Source of the DNA: Clostridia bacterium
GTDB lineage: Bacteria; Bacillota; Clostridia; Lachnospirales; Lachnospiraceae
NCBI GenBank assembly: GCA_003246295.1
Contig: QKAS01000047.1
Location: 62,001-126,000 of the forward strand
Reading direction: 5' to 3'
Length of the DNA stretch: 64,000 nucleotides
Under the pieces are notes generated by a model, which saw only the letters and a program-made list of their open reading frames with translations, searched no databases and was not told the origin of the DNA. Positions 33,835 through 43,218 of this stretch are shown one piece after another (positions within the stretch are counted from its first letter, which is position 1; every line of letters starts with the position of its first letter). A program made the position numbers and the translations under genes.

Positions 33835-34749
33835 TTACCACAGCTGAGTGGGATATACTCCCTGTCTCTTTAATTCCGCGATAGATTCTACCACGAATGG
33901 TTTATCTTCTTTATATGTTACCCCAAACCATTTATCAGAAGAACGTAGCACTTCTACTGTTGCCACTCCTCTTTGTAGGAGTTTATCTATTTCAATTGGT
34001 AGGAAACATTCTGATTTCAAAGGATTCTTTTCAACTTCCGTTGCAAAGAACTTTTCAACAGCAGACTCCATTTCTGTCAATACACTCGGTGTAAATCCCC
34101 ACATATTCATAGATACAGGTGTTTTTAAATCAATTGGAGTAAAATTAACACCGTCCTCCGTATAAGCTGCACCATTTTCACGTTTTTCTATTTGTGTTCT
34201 TTCTGCAATCGTAACCAAAAAGTTATTTTCATCTGTTACGCAACAACCTCTTGCAACTGATCCGTTTTCAGTTAGAGTATTACCCAACTCATATCCTACC
34301 ATTGCATAACGGAACTTATCATCATCCTTGTGTGTTGTAAGATAATCATATAGTGTCTGGAATGCACTTTTTCCATAATAATCGTCTGCATTGATGACCG
34401 CAAAAGGCTCTTTAATCACATCTTTACAACAGAGGATTGCATGTGCCGTTCCCCATGGTTTCACACGTTCTTCTGGTATCACAAATCCTTCTGGCACTTT
34501 GTTCAGATCCTGAAAAACATATTCTACTTCCATATGTTTACTTATGGCATTTCCTACACAAGTTCTGAAATCTTCTTCATTTTCTTTTTTAATGATAAAA
34601 ACAACCTTTTTAAATCCGGCTCTCATTGCATCATAGATTGAGAAATCAATGATTTTATTTCCCTGCTCATCAACGGGATCAATTTGTTTCAATCCGCCAT
34701 ATCTGCTTCCCATCCCTGCTGCTAATATTACCAATACCGGTTTATCCAT
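33835..34749 (-). CDS. Sugar-phosphate nucleotidyltransferase
   Basis: About 304 residues from the ATG at 34749 (AGGAGGG upstream). It starts MDKPVLVILAAGMGSRYGGLKQIDPV, the nucleotide-binding loop of NTP transferases with the GMGSRYGGLKQ signature. VINADDYYGKSAFQ (about 110) holds the metal-binding Asp pair. Family members join NTP and sugar 1-phosphates; with galE directly downstream, UDP-glucose formation is a reasonable guess, but the sequence is not the classical GalU and the donor is not proven. Confidence 0.82.
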   Translation of the reverse strand: MDKPVLVILAAGMGSRYGGLKQIDPVDEQGNKIIDFSIYDAMRAGFKKVVFIIKKENEEDFRTCVGNAISKHMEVEYVFQDLNKVPEGFVIPEERVKPWGTAHAILCCKDVIKEPFAVINADDYYGKSAFQTLYDYLTTHKDDDKFRYAMVGYELGNTLTENGSVARGCCVTDENNFLVTIAERTQIEKRENGAAYTEDGVNFTPIDLKTPVSMNMWGFTPSVLTEMESAVEKFFATEVEKNPLKSECFLPIEIDKLLQRGVATVEVLRSSDKWFGVTYKEDKPFVVESIAELKRQGVYPTQLW

Positions 34750-34902
34750 GTTACATTTCCCTCCTAGTGTAATCATTAAGACAGTGCAAAACAATTATTA
34801 AATGTTAGTTTCACCCTTCTTTTTGTTATATGAATTCTATTATAAAGGTTATCATTTTAAAACGCAACCATACCAGGCTTGTTGAAGAATCTGCTAGAGA
34901 AA

Positions 34903-35799
34903 CTATTTTAGAATCTCATTCACTACATTTTCTGAAATTACAAATTCGGGGCATCCCATATATCCGGGCGCAACCTGATATTCGTCAAATACAATCACCA
35001 GTTCATTTTTCTCATTCCAGTAAAAATCTTCTATTTCGCTAATCTGTTCAAAATTATCATCTGGAAAATCTGTTTGATCAATCCAATAAACCATTCCCTC
35101 ATCTGTCTGCATTTGCTGTCTCATCTGCTGTTTAATCTCATCACTGATTCGTTTGATATAATCAGAGTTTTCAACGAACAAATCATTTAAAACAACACTT
35201 TTCCCATTCATTTTATCGATGTGATAGTACCTGCTAAACTCATATCCACTCGCTTGTGTTTCTACTGCCGTGATCTTTAATGTAAACCACTCTTTTGTAT
35301 CCGTAACCGTTTCATAACTTAGATCAAGTCCATGATATCCTTCTCCTGTCGACTCCATCTCTTTTTGAAATTGTCTTATGATTTCATCTGTATATTCCTT
35401 TACTGTCTTGTTCACTCCTGAGATTGCGTCATTTTCAGTATCTACATTGTCTTTTTCTTTTATAATAGGTACTTCAACATTTGCATTATTATGTCCATCA
35501 TCAAATTTATATTCTCTGATTGTAACAACTCTGACAATTGGACCTATTACAGGTAATTTTTCCATAGCCATTGCAATCCCCGCACTTGTATTTGGAAGAA
35601 TAAGAATTGCACATGCCGCAGTCGCAACCATTCCAAATGATAGTTTGAACATTTGCTTTTTTATTCTACTTTTATCATAACGAGCTCTGTCAAATTTTGC
35701 TTTTTCAATCATCATTTTCATCTGTTCTCTTCCATTTTGGGGAAGCTCTGTCTTTTGATATTCATTTCTCATATTTTCAAATTCCTGATTTCTATTCAT
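34903..35799 (-). CDS. RsiV-like anti-sigma factor with DUF3298 domain
   Basis: About 298 residues from the ATG at 35799, which overlaps the sigma factor stop by four bases (ATGA) and follows a GGGAGGT site. A cytoplasmic N-terminus (about 1-55) is followed by one membrane helix (about 56-80) and an extracytoplasmic part. Its C-terminal half (about 190-295, YHIDKMNGKSVVLNDLF... IDQTDFPDDNF... YEFDEYQVAPGYMG-type) matches the DUF3298 pattern of RsiV. In Bacillus subtilis, lysozyme binds RsiV and triggers its destruction, freeing SigV. The same role is inferred here. Confidence 0.82.
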   Translation of the reverse strand: MNRNQEFENMRNEYQKTELPQNGREQMKMMIEKAKFDRARYDKSRIKKQMFKLSFGMVATAACAILILPNTSAGIAMAMEKLPVIGPIVRVVTIREYKFDDGHNNANVEVPIIKEKDNVDTENDAISGVNKTVKEYTDEIIRQFQKEMESTGEGYHGLDLSYETVTDTKEWFTLKITAVETQASGYEFSRYYHIDKMNGKSVVLNDLFVENSDYIKRISDEIKQQMRQQMQTDEGMVYWIDQTDFPDDNFEQISEIEDFYWNEKNELVIVFDEYQVAPGYMGCPEFVISENVVNEILK

Positions 35800-36278
35800 T
35801 CCATTACCTCCCAATCCTCGATGGAAATTCTGAGCTTATCAAGCGTTCTATATAATCTGTTTTTTACATTTGGAAGACTGATACCAACGATTGCCGCAAT
35901 CTGGTCCAATTTTCTTCCTTCAAAGAATCTCAGTATCAGTATGCTTTTATCAGGTTCTCCTAGCAAATCTATCAGACTCCTAAGTTCTACTTCCCCATAT
36001 TGTTCCTCATAAACTTTGTCAACTTCAGTAAATGAAGTATCCCTTTTATTTTTTCTAATAAAGTCAATCGCCTCGTTGATCATGATTCTGTAAATCCATG
36101 TATCTGCCATCTGCTCGTGTTTCAGCATGTTACATTTTAAAATCGCTTTATACGCACCTTCCTGCACAATATCCTGTGCATCCATTTCATTATGAACATA
36201 ACTATATGCCAATCTGTAATATTTTTCATAATGCTCAATTAGCATCTCTTCAACACATTGTTCAAGATTTCTTTTCAC
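35796..36278 (-). CDS. ECF sigma factor, SigV type
   Basis: 160 residues with sigma region 2 (about 10-80, YSYVHNEMDAQDIVQEGAYKAIL) and region 4 (about 105-155, LLGEPDKSILILRFFEGRKLDQIAAIVGISLPNVKNRLYRTLDKLR). Region 3 is missing, as in all ECF factors. It is followed and overlapped by an RsiV-like anti-sigma gene, so it probably controls resistance to lysozyme or other envelope stress. No target promoter was identified by eye. Confidence 0.87.
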   Translation of the reverse strand: MKRNLEQCVEEMLIEHYEKYYRLAYSYVHNEMDAQDIVQEGAYKAILKCNMLKHEQMADTWIYRIMINEAIDFIRKNKRDTSFTEVDKVYEEQYGEVELRSLIDLLGEPDKSILILRFFEGRKLDQIAAIVGISLPNVKNRLYRTLDKLRISIEDWEVME

Positions 36279-36380
36279 TTATCATCTACCTCCGTCATTT
36301 TTTAACCAGTTATATTTATTAGACGTGTTGAATCTGAAAAAAGTTTCATTTTAAATATATTTTTAGTGTAACATAAAATA

Positions 36381-36441
36381 AAAAAGACTCCAGTCACAAT
36401 ATACCCTGTCTCCCTTTGGAGAATTGTGACCAGAGTCTTCT
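36381..36441 (-). terminator. Terminator of the formate/nitrite transporter gene
   Basis: AAGACTCcaGTCACAAT/ATTGTGACcaGAGTCTT stem next to the stop codon, followed on the minus strand by TTTTTTATTTT. Confidence 0.75.
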
Positions 36442-36453
36442 CTCTTATATTGA

Positions 36454-37362
36454 CTAAACACTTTTTTCATAGCTAAGATTATCTTTATTGGGAATCGCCT
36501 TACTAAGAACGGCTTTTATAGATGATCTTGATTCACTTTTATACACAAGATAAAGTGGAACTGCTATTACAAAACTTCCACCTACAATATTTCCAAGCGT
36601 AACAGGAATCAGATTATGCAAAACAAATCCAGCTGGTGTAATCATATCTAGTTGTTGCCTTGTGAAACCGTATAACTCCATTGCTTTTGCCGCATACTTT
36701 TCATTTGACGCAGCAAGCATGCCTGCTGGAATATAATACATATTTGCAACGCAATGTTCAAATCCAGCAATTACAAATGCCATGATTGGAAAGAACAAGG
36801 CAACAATTTTACCTATGATGTCAGTTGCACACGCTGCCATTAAAACAGCTGCGCAAACTAAAATATTACAGCAAATCCCTGATTGAAATGCACTAAAACC
36901 ATCAAGCGTTACCTTGCCATAAGCAACTTTAATTGCGTATGCACCAATTTCTTCTCTATAAAGTCCATCTGATGCCCCAGCATATTGTAAAACAGCCGCA
37001 AAAAGTGAACCCGCGAAATTACTAACATAAACCAGACATAAATTTTTCATAAAATCTGATGTTTTAATTTTTCTGTCCATAACACCAGTAATCATCAGAC
37101 AATTTCCAGTAAAAAGTTCACCACCAACAAATAATATCATCATAAGTCCAACCGGAAATATAACACCAGCAAGACTTCTTGATAATCCCGGATCATGGAT
37201 TCCAAACATCGCTGCAGAACTGGAAGCAGCTCCGAAAGCAACAAACATTCCTGCAAAAAATCCAAGTATTAAAATTTTTAATAGCGGCATTTTACTTTTA
37301 TTGACCGACGATAAAATAGTACTTTCCATCACTTGGGACGGAATCAGAAAATTATTTTTCAT
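36454..37362 (-). CDS. Formate/nitrite transporter family protein
   Basis: About 302 residues from the ATG at 37362 (GGAG upstream). Six hydrophobic helices of the FNT fold are readable, including GFFAGMFVAFGAASSSA (about 37-53), LFTGNCLMITG (about 83-93) and the conserved segment IAGFEHCVANMYYIP (about 198-212), whose His is central to the FNT pore. FNT channels pass formate, nitrite or hydrosulfide. Formate export is plausible in a fermenting anaerobe. A LysR gene lies next upstream. Confidence 0.88.
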   Translation of the reverse strand: MKNNFLIPSQVMESTILSSVNKSKMPLLKILILGFFAGMFVAFGAASSSAAMFGIHDPGLSRSLAGVIFPVGLMMILFVGGELFTGNCLMITGVMDRKIKTSDFMKNLCLVYVSNFAGSLFAAVLQYAGASDGLYREEIGAYAIKVAYGKVTLDGFSAFQSGICCNILVCAAVLMAACATDIIGKIVALFFPIMAFVIAGFEHCVANMYYIPAGMLAASNEKYAAKAMELYGFTRQQLDMITPAGFVLHNLIPVTLGNIVGGSFVIAVPLYLVYKSESRSSIKAVLSKAIPNKDNLSYEKSV

Positions 37363-37439
37363 AAATAGCTCCATTCCTTAAAACGATACACTGAACCTTA
37401 TTTATGATAACAATCAATGTTTTTTTTGTGAAATATAAA

Positions 37440-37483
37440 TGAGGCATGATTGCATATCAAAAATAATATGCACCCTGCCTCAG
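37440..37483 (-). terminator. Terminator of the LysR gene
   Basis: TGAGGCA/TGCCTCA stem with a second inner GCATAT/ATATGC pairing, about 40 bases past the stop. Confidence 0.6.
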
Positions 37484-37525
37484 TTTTATAAAAAATATAT
37501 ATGAATCCAGCACCTTTTATATTAA

Positions 37526-38464
37526 TTAAACTGCACGCCACAAATAAGGTTTTGATGATACTTCTTCTTTTGATTCATTCAACTTTTTCTCAAATAGCTG
37601 ATCAAATGTACTAAATTTATATCCATTTCTGTAAATCAGGATATCTTTATATTGATTGTGCTCTACCTTGCAAGCCCTCTGTACAAGCCCATATTGCTTA
37701 AGGTAACTCTCAGGTATTGGCGAAACCCACATATAAGAATTATGTACATTGGTAAGAATATCGAACTGACTTCCCCTATCATACACATATATTTTCTTTC
37801 TTTGCTTTGCGTCACCTTCACTACTGCGACTGATATAAGGAATTTCAGTGTCACCATGTGTAAGTTCAATATATCTTCTTAAGTCTTCCGGTGTAATGCA
37901 CTTTTGATGAGCAAGCGGATTTTTTTCAGACATAACAAGCACATACTCAAAATCCCATACTGGCTTAAAGTGCAAATCTTTATTTTTCAGATACTCCATA
38001 AAATAGTTCTCGTATATACTCTGATATCTAATAACACCAATATTACATTTTGAATTTACAACATCTCCAATTGCCTCCATGGAATTGGTTTCACTAATTG
38101 ATACGTCCATCTCATCATCCTGATTCAATTCCGTTAAAAACTTTGCAAATCCACTTGCTATATAACTTCCTCTCGGAATGGATACTTTGAATGTCTGAGA
38201 ACAGATACCATCATTTTTTGAAAGCATCTCCATTTCATTGAGTTGTTCTACTATTTTTCTGGCATAGGTCAGAAAGTCTGCTCCTTTTTCAGTCGGAACC
38301 ATCCCTCTCTTCGTTCTATCAAAGATGGTGTACCCAAGTGTCTCTTCAAGCTCTTTAATTGCTTTACTCAGATTTGGCTGCGCCATGTACATATTCTCAG
38401 CTGCCCGTGTAATGGACGCTGCTCGCTCAACTTCTACAGCATATTTAAAATATAAAGTATTCAT
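37526..38464 (-). CDS. LysR-family transcription regulator
   Basis: About 312 residues from the ATG at 38464 (GGCGGTG upstream). The N-terminal winged helix (about 1-60, NTLYFKYAVEVERAASITRAAENMYMAQPNLSKAIKELEETLGYTIFDRTKRG-type pattern) is typical; the effector-binding domain covers about 90-300. It is transcribed in the same direction as the formate/nitrite transporter gene, with a terminator between them. Control of that transporter is possible but unproven. The effector is unknown. Confidence 0.88.
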   Translation of the reverse strand: MNTLYFKYAVEVERAASITRAAENMYMAQPNLSKAIKELEETLGYTIFDRTKRGMVPTEKGADFLTYARKIVEQLNEMEMLSKNDGICSQTFKVSIPRGSYIASGFAKFLTELNQDDEMDVSISETNSMEAIGDVVNSKCNIGVIRYQSIYENYFMEYLKNKDLHFKPVWDFEYVLVMSEKNPLAHQKCITPEDLRRYIELTHGDTEIPYISRSSEGDAKQRKKIYVYDRGSQFDILTNVHNSYMWVSPIPESYLKQYGLVQRACKVEHNQYKDILIYRNGYKFSTFDQLFEKKLNESKEEVSSKPYLWRAV

Positions 38465-38578
38465 ATTACACCGCCTGCATAATAATCTCATTTTATCTGT
38501 GTCATTATAACAGTAACTTTGAGAAAAGAAAATGATGTATTTCGAATGGTATTATATCAATTTTGATATATCCAATCA

Positions 38579-39034
38579 TCAGCTTCCAAATAAGAAGCCA
38601 AACTGTGATGTGAAATTCTCAAGATCTCTGTTAACTTCATCTACCTTTGCTGCCATACTGTTTAGTGTATCAATTGTATCATTCAATCCGTCAATGTCAA
38701 GTTTTGATACCTTCTCGCCAAATTCTTTGATTGTCTGATTAAATTTATCCACATCAAGCTCTGCAACATTTTGTGTCATGGCATTAATTCCATTAAGAAT
38801 TTGATCAAATCCCTTCAGTTTGTTTGCAACGATACCTCCACCTACAAATAAACTTATAATAAGAATCCCTACAAATCCAGTCAAAATTCTAGTTGTTAAT
38901 ATTTGCTGTTTTAAAAGTTTGTTATTCTCTATTAATAATAACTCTAATCCCAAATTTTCAGAGTCTTTTTTCACAACATTCTCTTCCTTCGACTCTATTT
39001 TATCAGTTACTGATTCAGCTGCTTGCTCCTGCAT
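38579..39034 (-). CDS. Membrane protein with predicted coiled coil
   Basis: 151 residues: an acidic N-terminus (1-45), one membrane helix (about 46-72, TRILTGFVGILIISLFVGGGIVA) and a helical C-terminal region (75-145) with a repeated DxDxFN/DIDGLN pattern. No family is recognised. It begins 3 bases after the stop of the phosphatase gene, so the two should be co-translated. They now lie downstream of the integrase gene of a mobile element. Confidence 0.65.
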   Translation of the reverse strand: MQEQAAESVTDKIESKEENVVKKDSENLGLELLLIENNKLLKQQILTTRILTGFVGILIISLFVGGGIVANKLKGFDQILNGINAMTQNVAELDVDKFNQTIKEFGEKVSKLDIDGLNDTIDTLNSMAAKVDEVNRDLENFTSQFGFLFGS

Positions 39035-39036
39035 AC

Positions 39037-39504
39037 TTATTTTCCTCCCTCTCTTGTCATAATATGATTATATAAACCATCAATTCCTTCTATCACATCC
39101 CTGTATGTTGCTTCAAAATCACCACTATACCATGGATCAGCGATTGATCCACCTCGATCTGTAAAATCCAGCAATTTATATATTTTCCCCTCAGGATCTC
39201 CTCCAAAGATACGAATCATATTTCTAATATTTGCATCATCCATTCCAATAAAATAATCGTATGCCGTATAGTCTTCTTTCCTCAGTTTGATTGCATATTT
39301 TCCTTCTGTAGAAATACCAATCTTTTTCAACACACTCACTGTACCGTGATGTACTGGATTCCCAATTTCTTCGCTGCTGGTCGCTGCAGATTTGATCAAA
39401 AACTCTTTTCCCATTCCCTGACGCTTTACATAATCTTTAAATAAAAATTCAGCCATTGGGCTACGGCAAATGTTGCCGTGGCAGACGAAAAGTATTTTTA
39501 TCAT
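39037..39504 (-). CDS. Low-molecular-weight protein tyrosine phosphatase, rebuilt at its 5' end by an element
   Basis: 155 residues from the ATG at 39504 (AAAGGG upstream); the frame stays open further but without a ribosome site. The P-loop VCHGNICRSPMAE (C-x5-R-S/T) begins near residue 8, and the general-acid Asp lies in DPWYSGDFEATY (about 121-132). It dephosphorylates phosphotyrosine, perhaps of a capsule kinase. The first 12 codons including the P-loop Cys are also present at 52765 and, altered in the first codons, at 49455. The present 5' end therefore came with the inserted element. Confidence 0.9.
   Translation of the reverse strand: MIKILFVCHGNICRSPMAEFLFKDYVKRQGMGKEFLIKSAATSSEEIGNPVHHGTVSVLKKIGISTEGKYAIKLRKEDYTAYDYFIGMDDANIRNMIRIFGGDPEGKIYKLLDFTDRGGSIADPWYSGDFEATYRDVIEGIDGLYNHIMTREGGK
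39470..39492. mobile_element. att core 1 (left end of element A, inside the phosphatase gene)
   Basis: A 23-base sequence, ATGTTGCCGTGGC followed by AGACGAAAAG, that encodes LFVCHGNI on the minus strand. It is identical at 49415-49437 and differs by one base at 52731-52753. Confidence 0.8.
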
Positions 39505-39611
39505 CCCTTTAAATTCCTCATTTTCCTTGTATTTACGGGCTTTGTAGCCCTTTTGTAAAAAGCGACTTGGTGGCATAAATTAGTATAATTTGGCATATTT
39601 TTGCCACCAAA

Positions 39612-39650
39612 AGGTGTAAATTGAGGTGTAAATTAATTCATTTTACACCT
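39612..39650. repeat. Arm-type integrase sites at the left end of element A
   Basis: AGGTGTAAATT at 39612-39622 and 39624-39634, with an inverted copy TTTTACACCT at 39641-39650. The same word occurs at the right ends (49348-49358 and 52664-52674). Confidence 0.65.
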
Positions 39651-39668
39651 CGGTATTTTCGGGGCGTA

Positions 39669-40865
39669 TTAAATCACTCTCATTCTCTCAAGTTCATGCT
39701 TCGCATCTTCAAACCTCACGTGGGTATAGGTGTTAAGCGTAACACTTATATCAGCATGTCCCATAAGATACTGAAGCGTCTTTGGATTCATACCAGCTCT
39801 CGACATATTACTACAATACGTATGTCTACATACATGAGGTGTAATTTTGGGCATTTGGATCTTGTAGATTTTATTATATTTTTGAAGGATATGCTTGAAG
39901 TAATGCTCCCAATGAAGGGAATACATAATACTTCCGTCCTTATCAAAATATAAAAATCCAGATACACCATCCACCATTGGCTCAACTTTTAAGGCTTTAC
40001 GATTTGCAATAATTATCTTAAAGCAATCCTCTACTTCCTTGGTCATAGGTAGAATACGCTCCCCACTTGTAGTCTTGGTATCCTCGATATAATATCCAAT
40101 ATTTGATCTCTTCTGAAGCTGATGATTCACGTTAATGGTATGATTCTTGAAATCAATATCTGAGAAGGTTAACCCACAAAATTCCGAAATACGAAGACCA
40201 GTCTTAAAAAGTATATAGATGCCTTCATAATATTTGCAGAAATAATTGTCTTCTTTAACAAACTTAAGGAACTTTCGCTCCTCATCTCTCGTAATTGCTT
40301 CACGCGTTACACTATCGTTCACCACCACATTCACAAGCATAAAATCAAATGGATTTTTACGAATGATATCATCATCTAAAGCTAGACGAAATGCAGGTCT
40401 TAACACTCCTCGAATCGTATGGATTGAGCTGTAACTCTTACCATCCTTCTTCTGAAGATGAATCAACCAGGTCTTAGCATCTGATATACGAACTGTACTG
40501 ATGAATTTCTTGCCAAAAGGATCCTTCTTTAGCCAATTTATTACTGTTCGATATCCAGCCTCTGTAGTAGGTCTTACGCCAGTCTTAGTTGCAATATACT
40601 TCTCAACTAATTCTAAAACTGTCATATCGTCACCATTGGATGCAATCTGCTTAAATTGATTCGCCTGGATTTCCTTCTCTTTCTCACGAAGAGAAACATC
40701 TTTTCGCTTTCCATCTACCATTCTGTCATTGTGGTCTAATCTCCAGCTATAGACATATTTGACTTTCCCATCCTCATCATACTTAAAACGATACCGCCCA
40801 TCTGGCATCTGCATTTCTCCATTGTGTAAAATACGTCCTCTTTTATCTCTCCTTTTTTCACTCAT
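39669..40865 (-). CDS. Tyrosine integrase of element A (Tn916-Int-like)
   Basis: About 398 residues from the ATG at 40865, chosen because AAGGAG lies 8 bases upstream; earlier in-frame ATGs are too close to it. N-terminal arm-binding region (about 1-60), core-binding SAM-like domain (about 80-165) and catalytic domain with Arg in TGLRISEFC (about 225), HVCRHT (about 345), GH (about 370) and the nucleophile Tyr in TLNTYTH (about 379). It performs integration and, with the excisionase, excision. Its transcription runs directly into the phosphatase gene. Confidence 0.93.
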   Translation of the reverse strand: MSEKRRDKRGRILHNGEMQMPDGRYRFKYDEDGKVKYVYSWRLDHNDRMVDGKRKDVSLREKEKEIQANQFKQIASNGDDMTVLELVEKYIATKTGVRPTTEAGYRTVINWLKKDPFGKKFISTVRISDAKTWLIHLQKKDGKSYSSIHTIRGVLRPAFRLALDDDIIRKNPFDFMLVNVVVNDSVTREAITRDEERKFLKFVKEDNYFCKYYEGIYILFKTGLRISEFCGLTFSDIDFKNHTINVNHQLQKRSNIGYYIEDTKTTSGERILPMTKEVEDCFKIIIANRKALKVEPMVDGVSGFLYFDKDGSIMYSLHWEHYFKHILQKYNKIYKIQMPKITPHVCRHTYCSNMSRAGMNPKTLQYLMGHADISVTLNTYTHVRFEDAKHELERMRVI

Positions 40866-40976
40866 AATCATGTCTCCTTCCATTCTTCAAAATAAGAATG
40901 GCAGACATTACCTAACTGATATTATATCAGTCATAGTGTTTGTCTGCCATAGCAATTTAAATCAATGTGTTGTTAT

Positions 40977-41201
40977 TTATACCGCATATGCTTCGTCAAG
41001 ATATTCTTCAAAACGACGTCGTTTAATCTTAATATGACTGCCGATTTCTAATAAAAAGTCAGCGCCTTCATTTTCTGCCACAAGCTGGCGAAGTCTTTTC
41101 TCTCCAATTCCAAAATAATCTGCAGCTTCTTGAATTGATAAAGAATACTTCAACCAGATCGGTGTAGCAAGTTTCTTATAAATCGGAACAATTTTCTCCA
41201 T
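40977..41201 (-). CDS. Excisionase-type winged-helix protein
   Basis: 74 residues from the ATG at 41201 (GGGAGG 9 bases upstream). SIQEAADYFGIGEKRLRQLV (about 22-41) is a MerR-like helix-turn-helix, and the C-terminal IKIKRRRFEEYLDEAY fits the Tn916 Xis-like or DNA-binding excisionase family. The position directly before the integrase supports a recombination-directionality role. Confidence 0.82.
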   Translation of the reverse strand: MEKIVPIYKKLATPIWLKYSLSIQEAADYFGIGEKRLRQLVAENEGADFLLEIGSHIKIKRRRFEEYLDEAYAV

Positions 41202-41336
41202 ATTGAGGATCCTCCCTTTTTTCTCTAAAATACAAAACTCTATTTCCGTGGAAACACACCTTGGAAACAGACTGGTTAAAAACTTAATTATTTCAAAATC
41301 CATTTATTCACATCTTTCTAAACCCCGCAAATATGC

Positions 41337-42617
41337 CTATTTGAAAGGACATTCCGTATCTGTCAGCTCTAATTGCAAAAATGTTGATGCTGTGTTTCCA
41401 GTTTCTGTTTCCACTTTGTGCAACCAACCTCGTTGCTTACCATAGCCTGGGATATTTCTTGGATTAGGATAAGCCTCCCACTCTTCCATCATGTTATTCA
41501 TGATTTCACCGATTTCCCTAGAATCTCTAGCGGATGGCTTTCCAATCATATTCAAAGCTTCATTGTAAATCTGTTGAACACATACGATTTCTTTAGCAGA
41601 CTTTTCTAACCAATCCTGAATCAATCCAGTCCATGTATCCTCTGCCATAAATGCTTGCTGATATTTCGCCAAATCCTTTTCTATATGCCTTGGCAATTTC
41701 ATTTTTATATTTCCTTGCAGATATAGATGCATCATCTCCGCCCACATCTGCTCAATATAGGATCTTGATTCTACTTCGTTCTCAAGAATATGAACCTCGG
41801 CCTTAGTGGCATCACATTTAATTGGCAAGAATCTACGATTACCACTTCGATCTAGGGGCAAGAAATTCTGTACATTTGAAGTTCCAGCAAATACACATTG
41901 TCTAGGTCTATCTTCTGCCCTGGTGCCATAGGGAAGGCGGTAATTATCATATTGCTTACTTAGAAATGCTTTCGTGGCTTCATTGTATTTTGTGTTTAAG
42001 ATTGCAAGCATTTCTGCTATTTCACAGATCCAATGCCCTGCTAAATGCTCATAAACCTTATCATCATCCATTCGCTTCAAATCATCGGTAAACCATAAGT
42101 CCAATGTCGCAAGGAATCGAATAAAGGTTGATTTGCCAGCACCCTGTCCACCTACAAGACAAAGCATATATTCAAATTTACATCCTGGTACAAATACTCT
42201 GTGAATGGCACCAAGCATAAATAATTTGATTGCCTCGTATTGATACTCCGTATTCTCTACTCCAAGAAAATGTGGCAAGGCATATCGTACTCGCTCCTTG
42301 CCATCCCACTTAAGAGATTTTAGATATTCTCGTATTGGATGATATTCATTTTCTGTTGCTACAATTTGCATCCCAGCACGAATTCTACGCTCGTTATTTA
42401 ATCTGTAATTCTTTTCTAGATAATGAAGGATGTGGATTTCATCCTTATCTGTAATCTCACGCTTGTTTCTGCTCCAAGACATCGTTCCAAACAATTCAAT
42501 TCGTTCTCTAAAAAGATTTTCTCTTATATTTCCAGCAAATACTGGATCATTTTTAAAGACAATCGTCACATTATCGATGGTGTTGTAAGGCCAACCTTTT
42601 TCAGATGTATCAAGCAT
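41337..42617 (-). CDS. VirE-like/phage P4-type AAA+ ATPase
   Basis: About 426 residues from the ATG at 42617 (GGAGG 9 bases upstream); the frame is open to 42659. The Walker A motif is LVGGQGAGKST (about 160-170), a Walker B-like hydrophobic run with Glu follows (GHWICEIAEM, about 205), and the sensor segment NFLPLDRSGNRRFLPI (about 260-275) is typical of virulence-associated E proteins. Paired with a CHC2 primase in many mobilisable elements, it probably acts as replicative helicase of the excised circle. It overlaps the primase stop by eight bases. Confidence 0.85.
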   Translation of the reverse strand: MLDTSEKGWPYNTIDNVTIVFKNDPVFAGNIRENLFRERIELFGTMSWSRNKREITDKDEIHILHYLEKNYRLNNERRIRAGMQIVATENEYHPIREYLKSLKWDGKERVRYALPHFLGVENTEYQYEAIKLFMLGAIHRVFVPGCKFEYMLCLVGGQGAGKSTFIRFLATLDLWFTDDLKRMDDDKVYEHLAGHWICEIAEMLAILNTKYNEATKAFLSKQYDNYRLPYGTRAEDRPRQCVFAGTSNVQNFLPLDRSGNRRFLPIKCDATKAEVHILENEVESRSYIEQMWAEMMHLYLQGNIKMKLPRHIEKDLAKYQQAFMAEDTWTGLIQDWLEKSAKEIVCVQQIYNEALNMIGKPSARDSREIGEIMNNMMEEWEAYPNPRNIPGYGKQRGWLHKVETETGNTASTFLQLELTDTECPFK

Positions 42618-43218
42618 ATTCTTTATGTCCTCCACGGACAGCATCAAGTTTTCTTCCAAGTTTCTCTACCTCCTGTGTTAATTCATCCATTTCTTTTTCT
42701 AATTCTGCGGTTGAAATCTCAAACAGAACATAATCATATAGATACAACACATAATCCTTCCTATGCATTGCCCCAATATAAAAAGGATGCCAAGTGGCAT
42801 CCTCTGAATCAGATGGTGTATATTCTCTTTCTGCTAATGCGATTGTACTCACAAGAGCACTTAGTGCTGATAATAAATCTCGCTTTTTCTCTGCAAAAAC
42901 GACTCGATCTGATTTTACTTTTTTGACTATTTTTGTGGGTCGAATGCCATTGTTATTGTCATAAGACAGATTAAAACTATCGGCGATTTTCTTTGCTGCA
43001 TTTAATAAACTTAGTCCATACAGTTTTGCTACGAAATTAATCCCATCACCATATTCTCCGCAAGCAAAGCACTTAAACCGCTCCTTTACGTTTAAGCTAG
43101 GATGATGATCATCGTGAAAAGGACATTTCATCATTCCATTACAACTTATATAAAAGCCTTCATTTGCAATAATCTGACGAGTTGTTAGATTTTCTTTAAT
43201 TGCATCAAATACAGTCAT
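42610..43218 (-). CDS. CHC2 zinc-finger primase-like protein
   Basis: 202 residues. The N-terminal zinc ribbon has CPFHDDHHPSLNVKERFKCFACG (about 33-54), the CxxH...CxxC arrangement of the DnaG family. No TOPRIM domain is present, so it is the short, element-type form. A basic middle and a predicted helical tail (about 160-202) follow. It probably primes or supports replication of the element. The start overlaps the relaxase stop by four bases (ATGA). Confidence 0.82.
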   Translation of the reverse strand: MTVFDAIKENLTTRQIIANEGFYISCNGMMKCPFHDDHHPSLNVKERFKCFACGEYGDGINFVAKLYGLSLLNAAKKIADSFNLSYDNNNGIRPTKIVKKVKSDRVVFAEKKRDLLSALSALVSTIALAEREYTPSDSEDATWHPFYIGAMHRKDYVLYLYDYVLFEISTAELEKEMDELTQEVEKLGRKLDAVRGGHKEYA

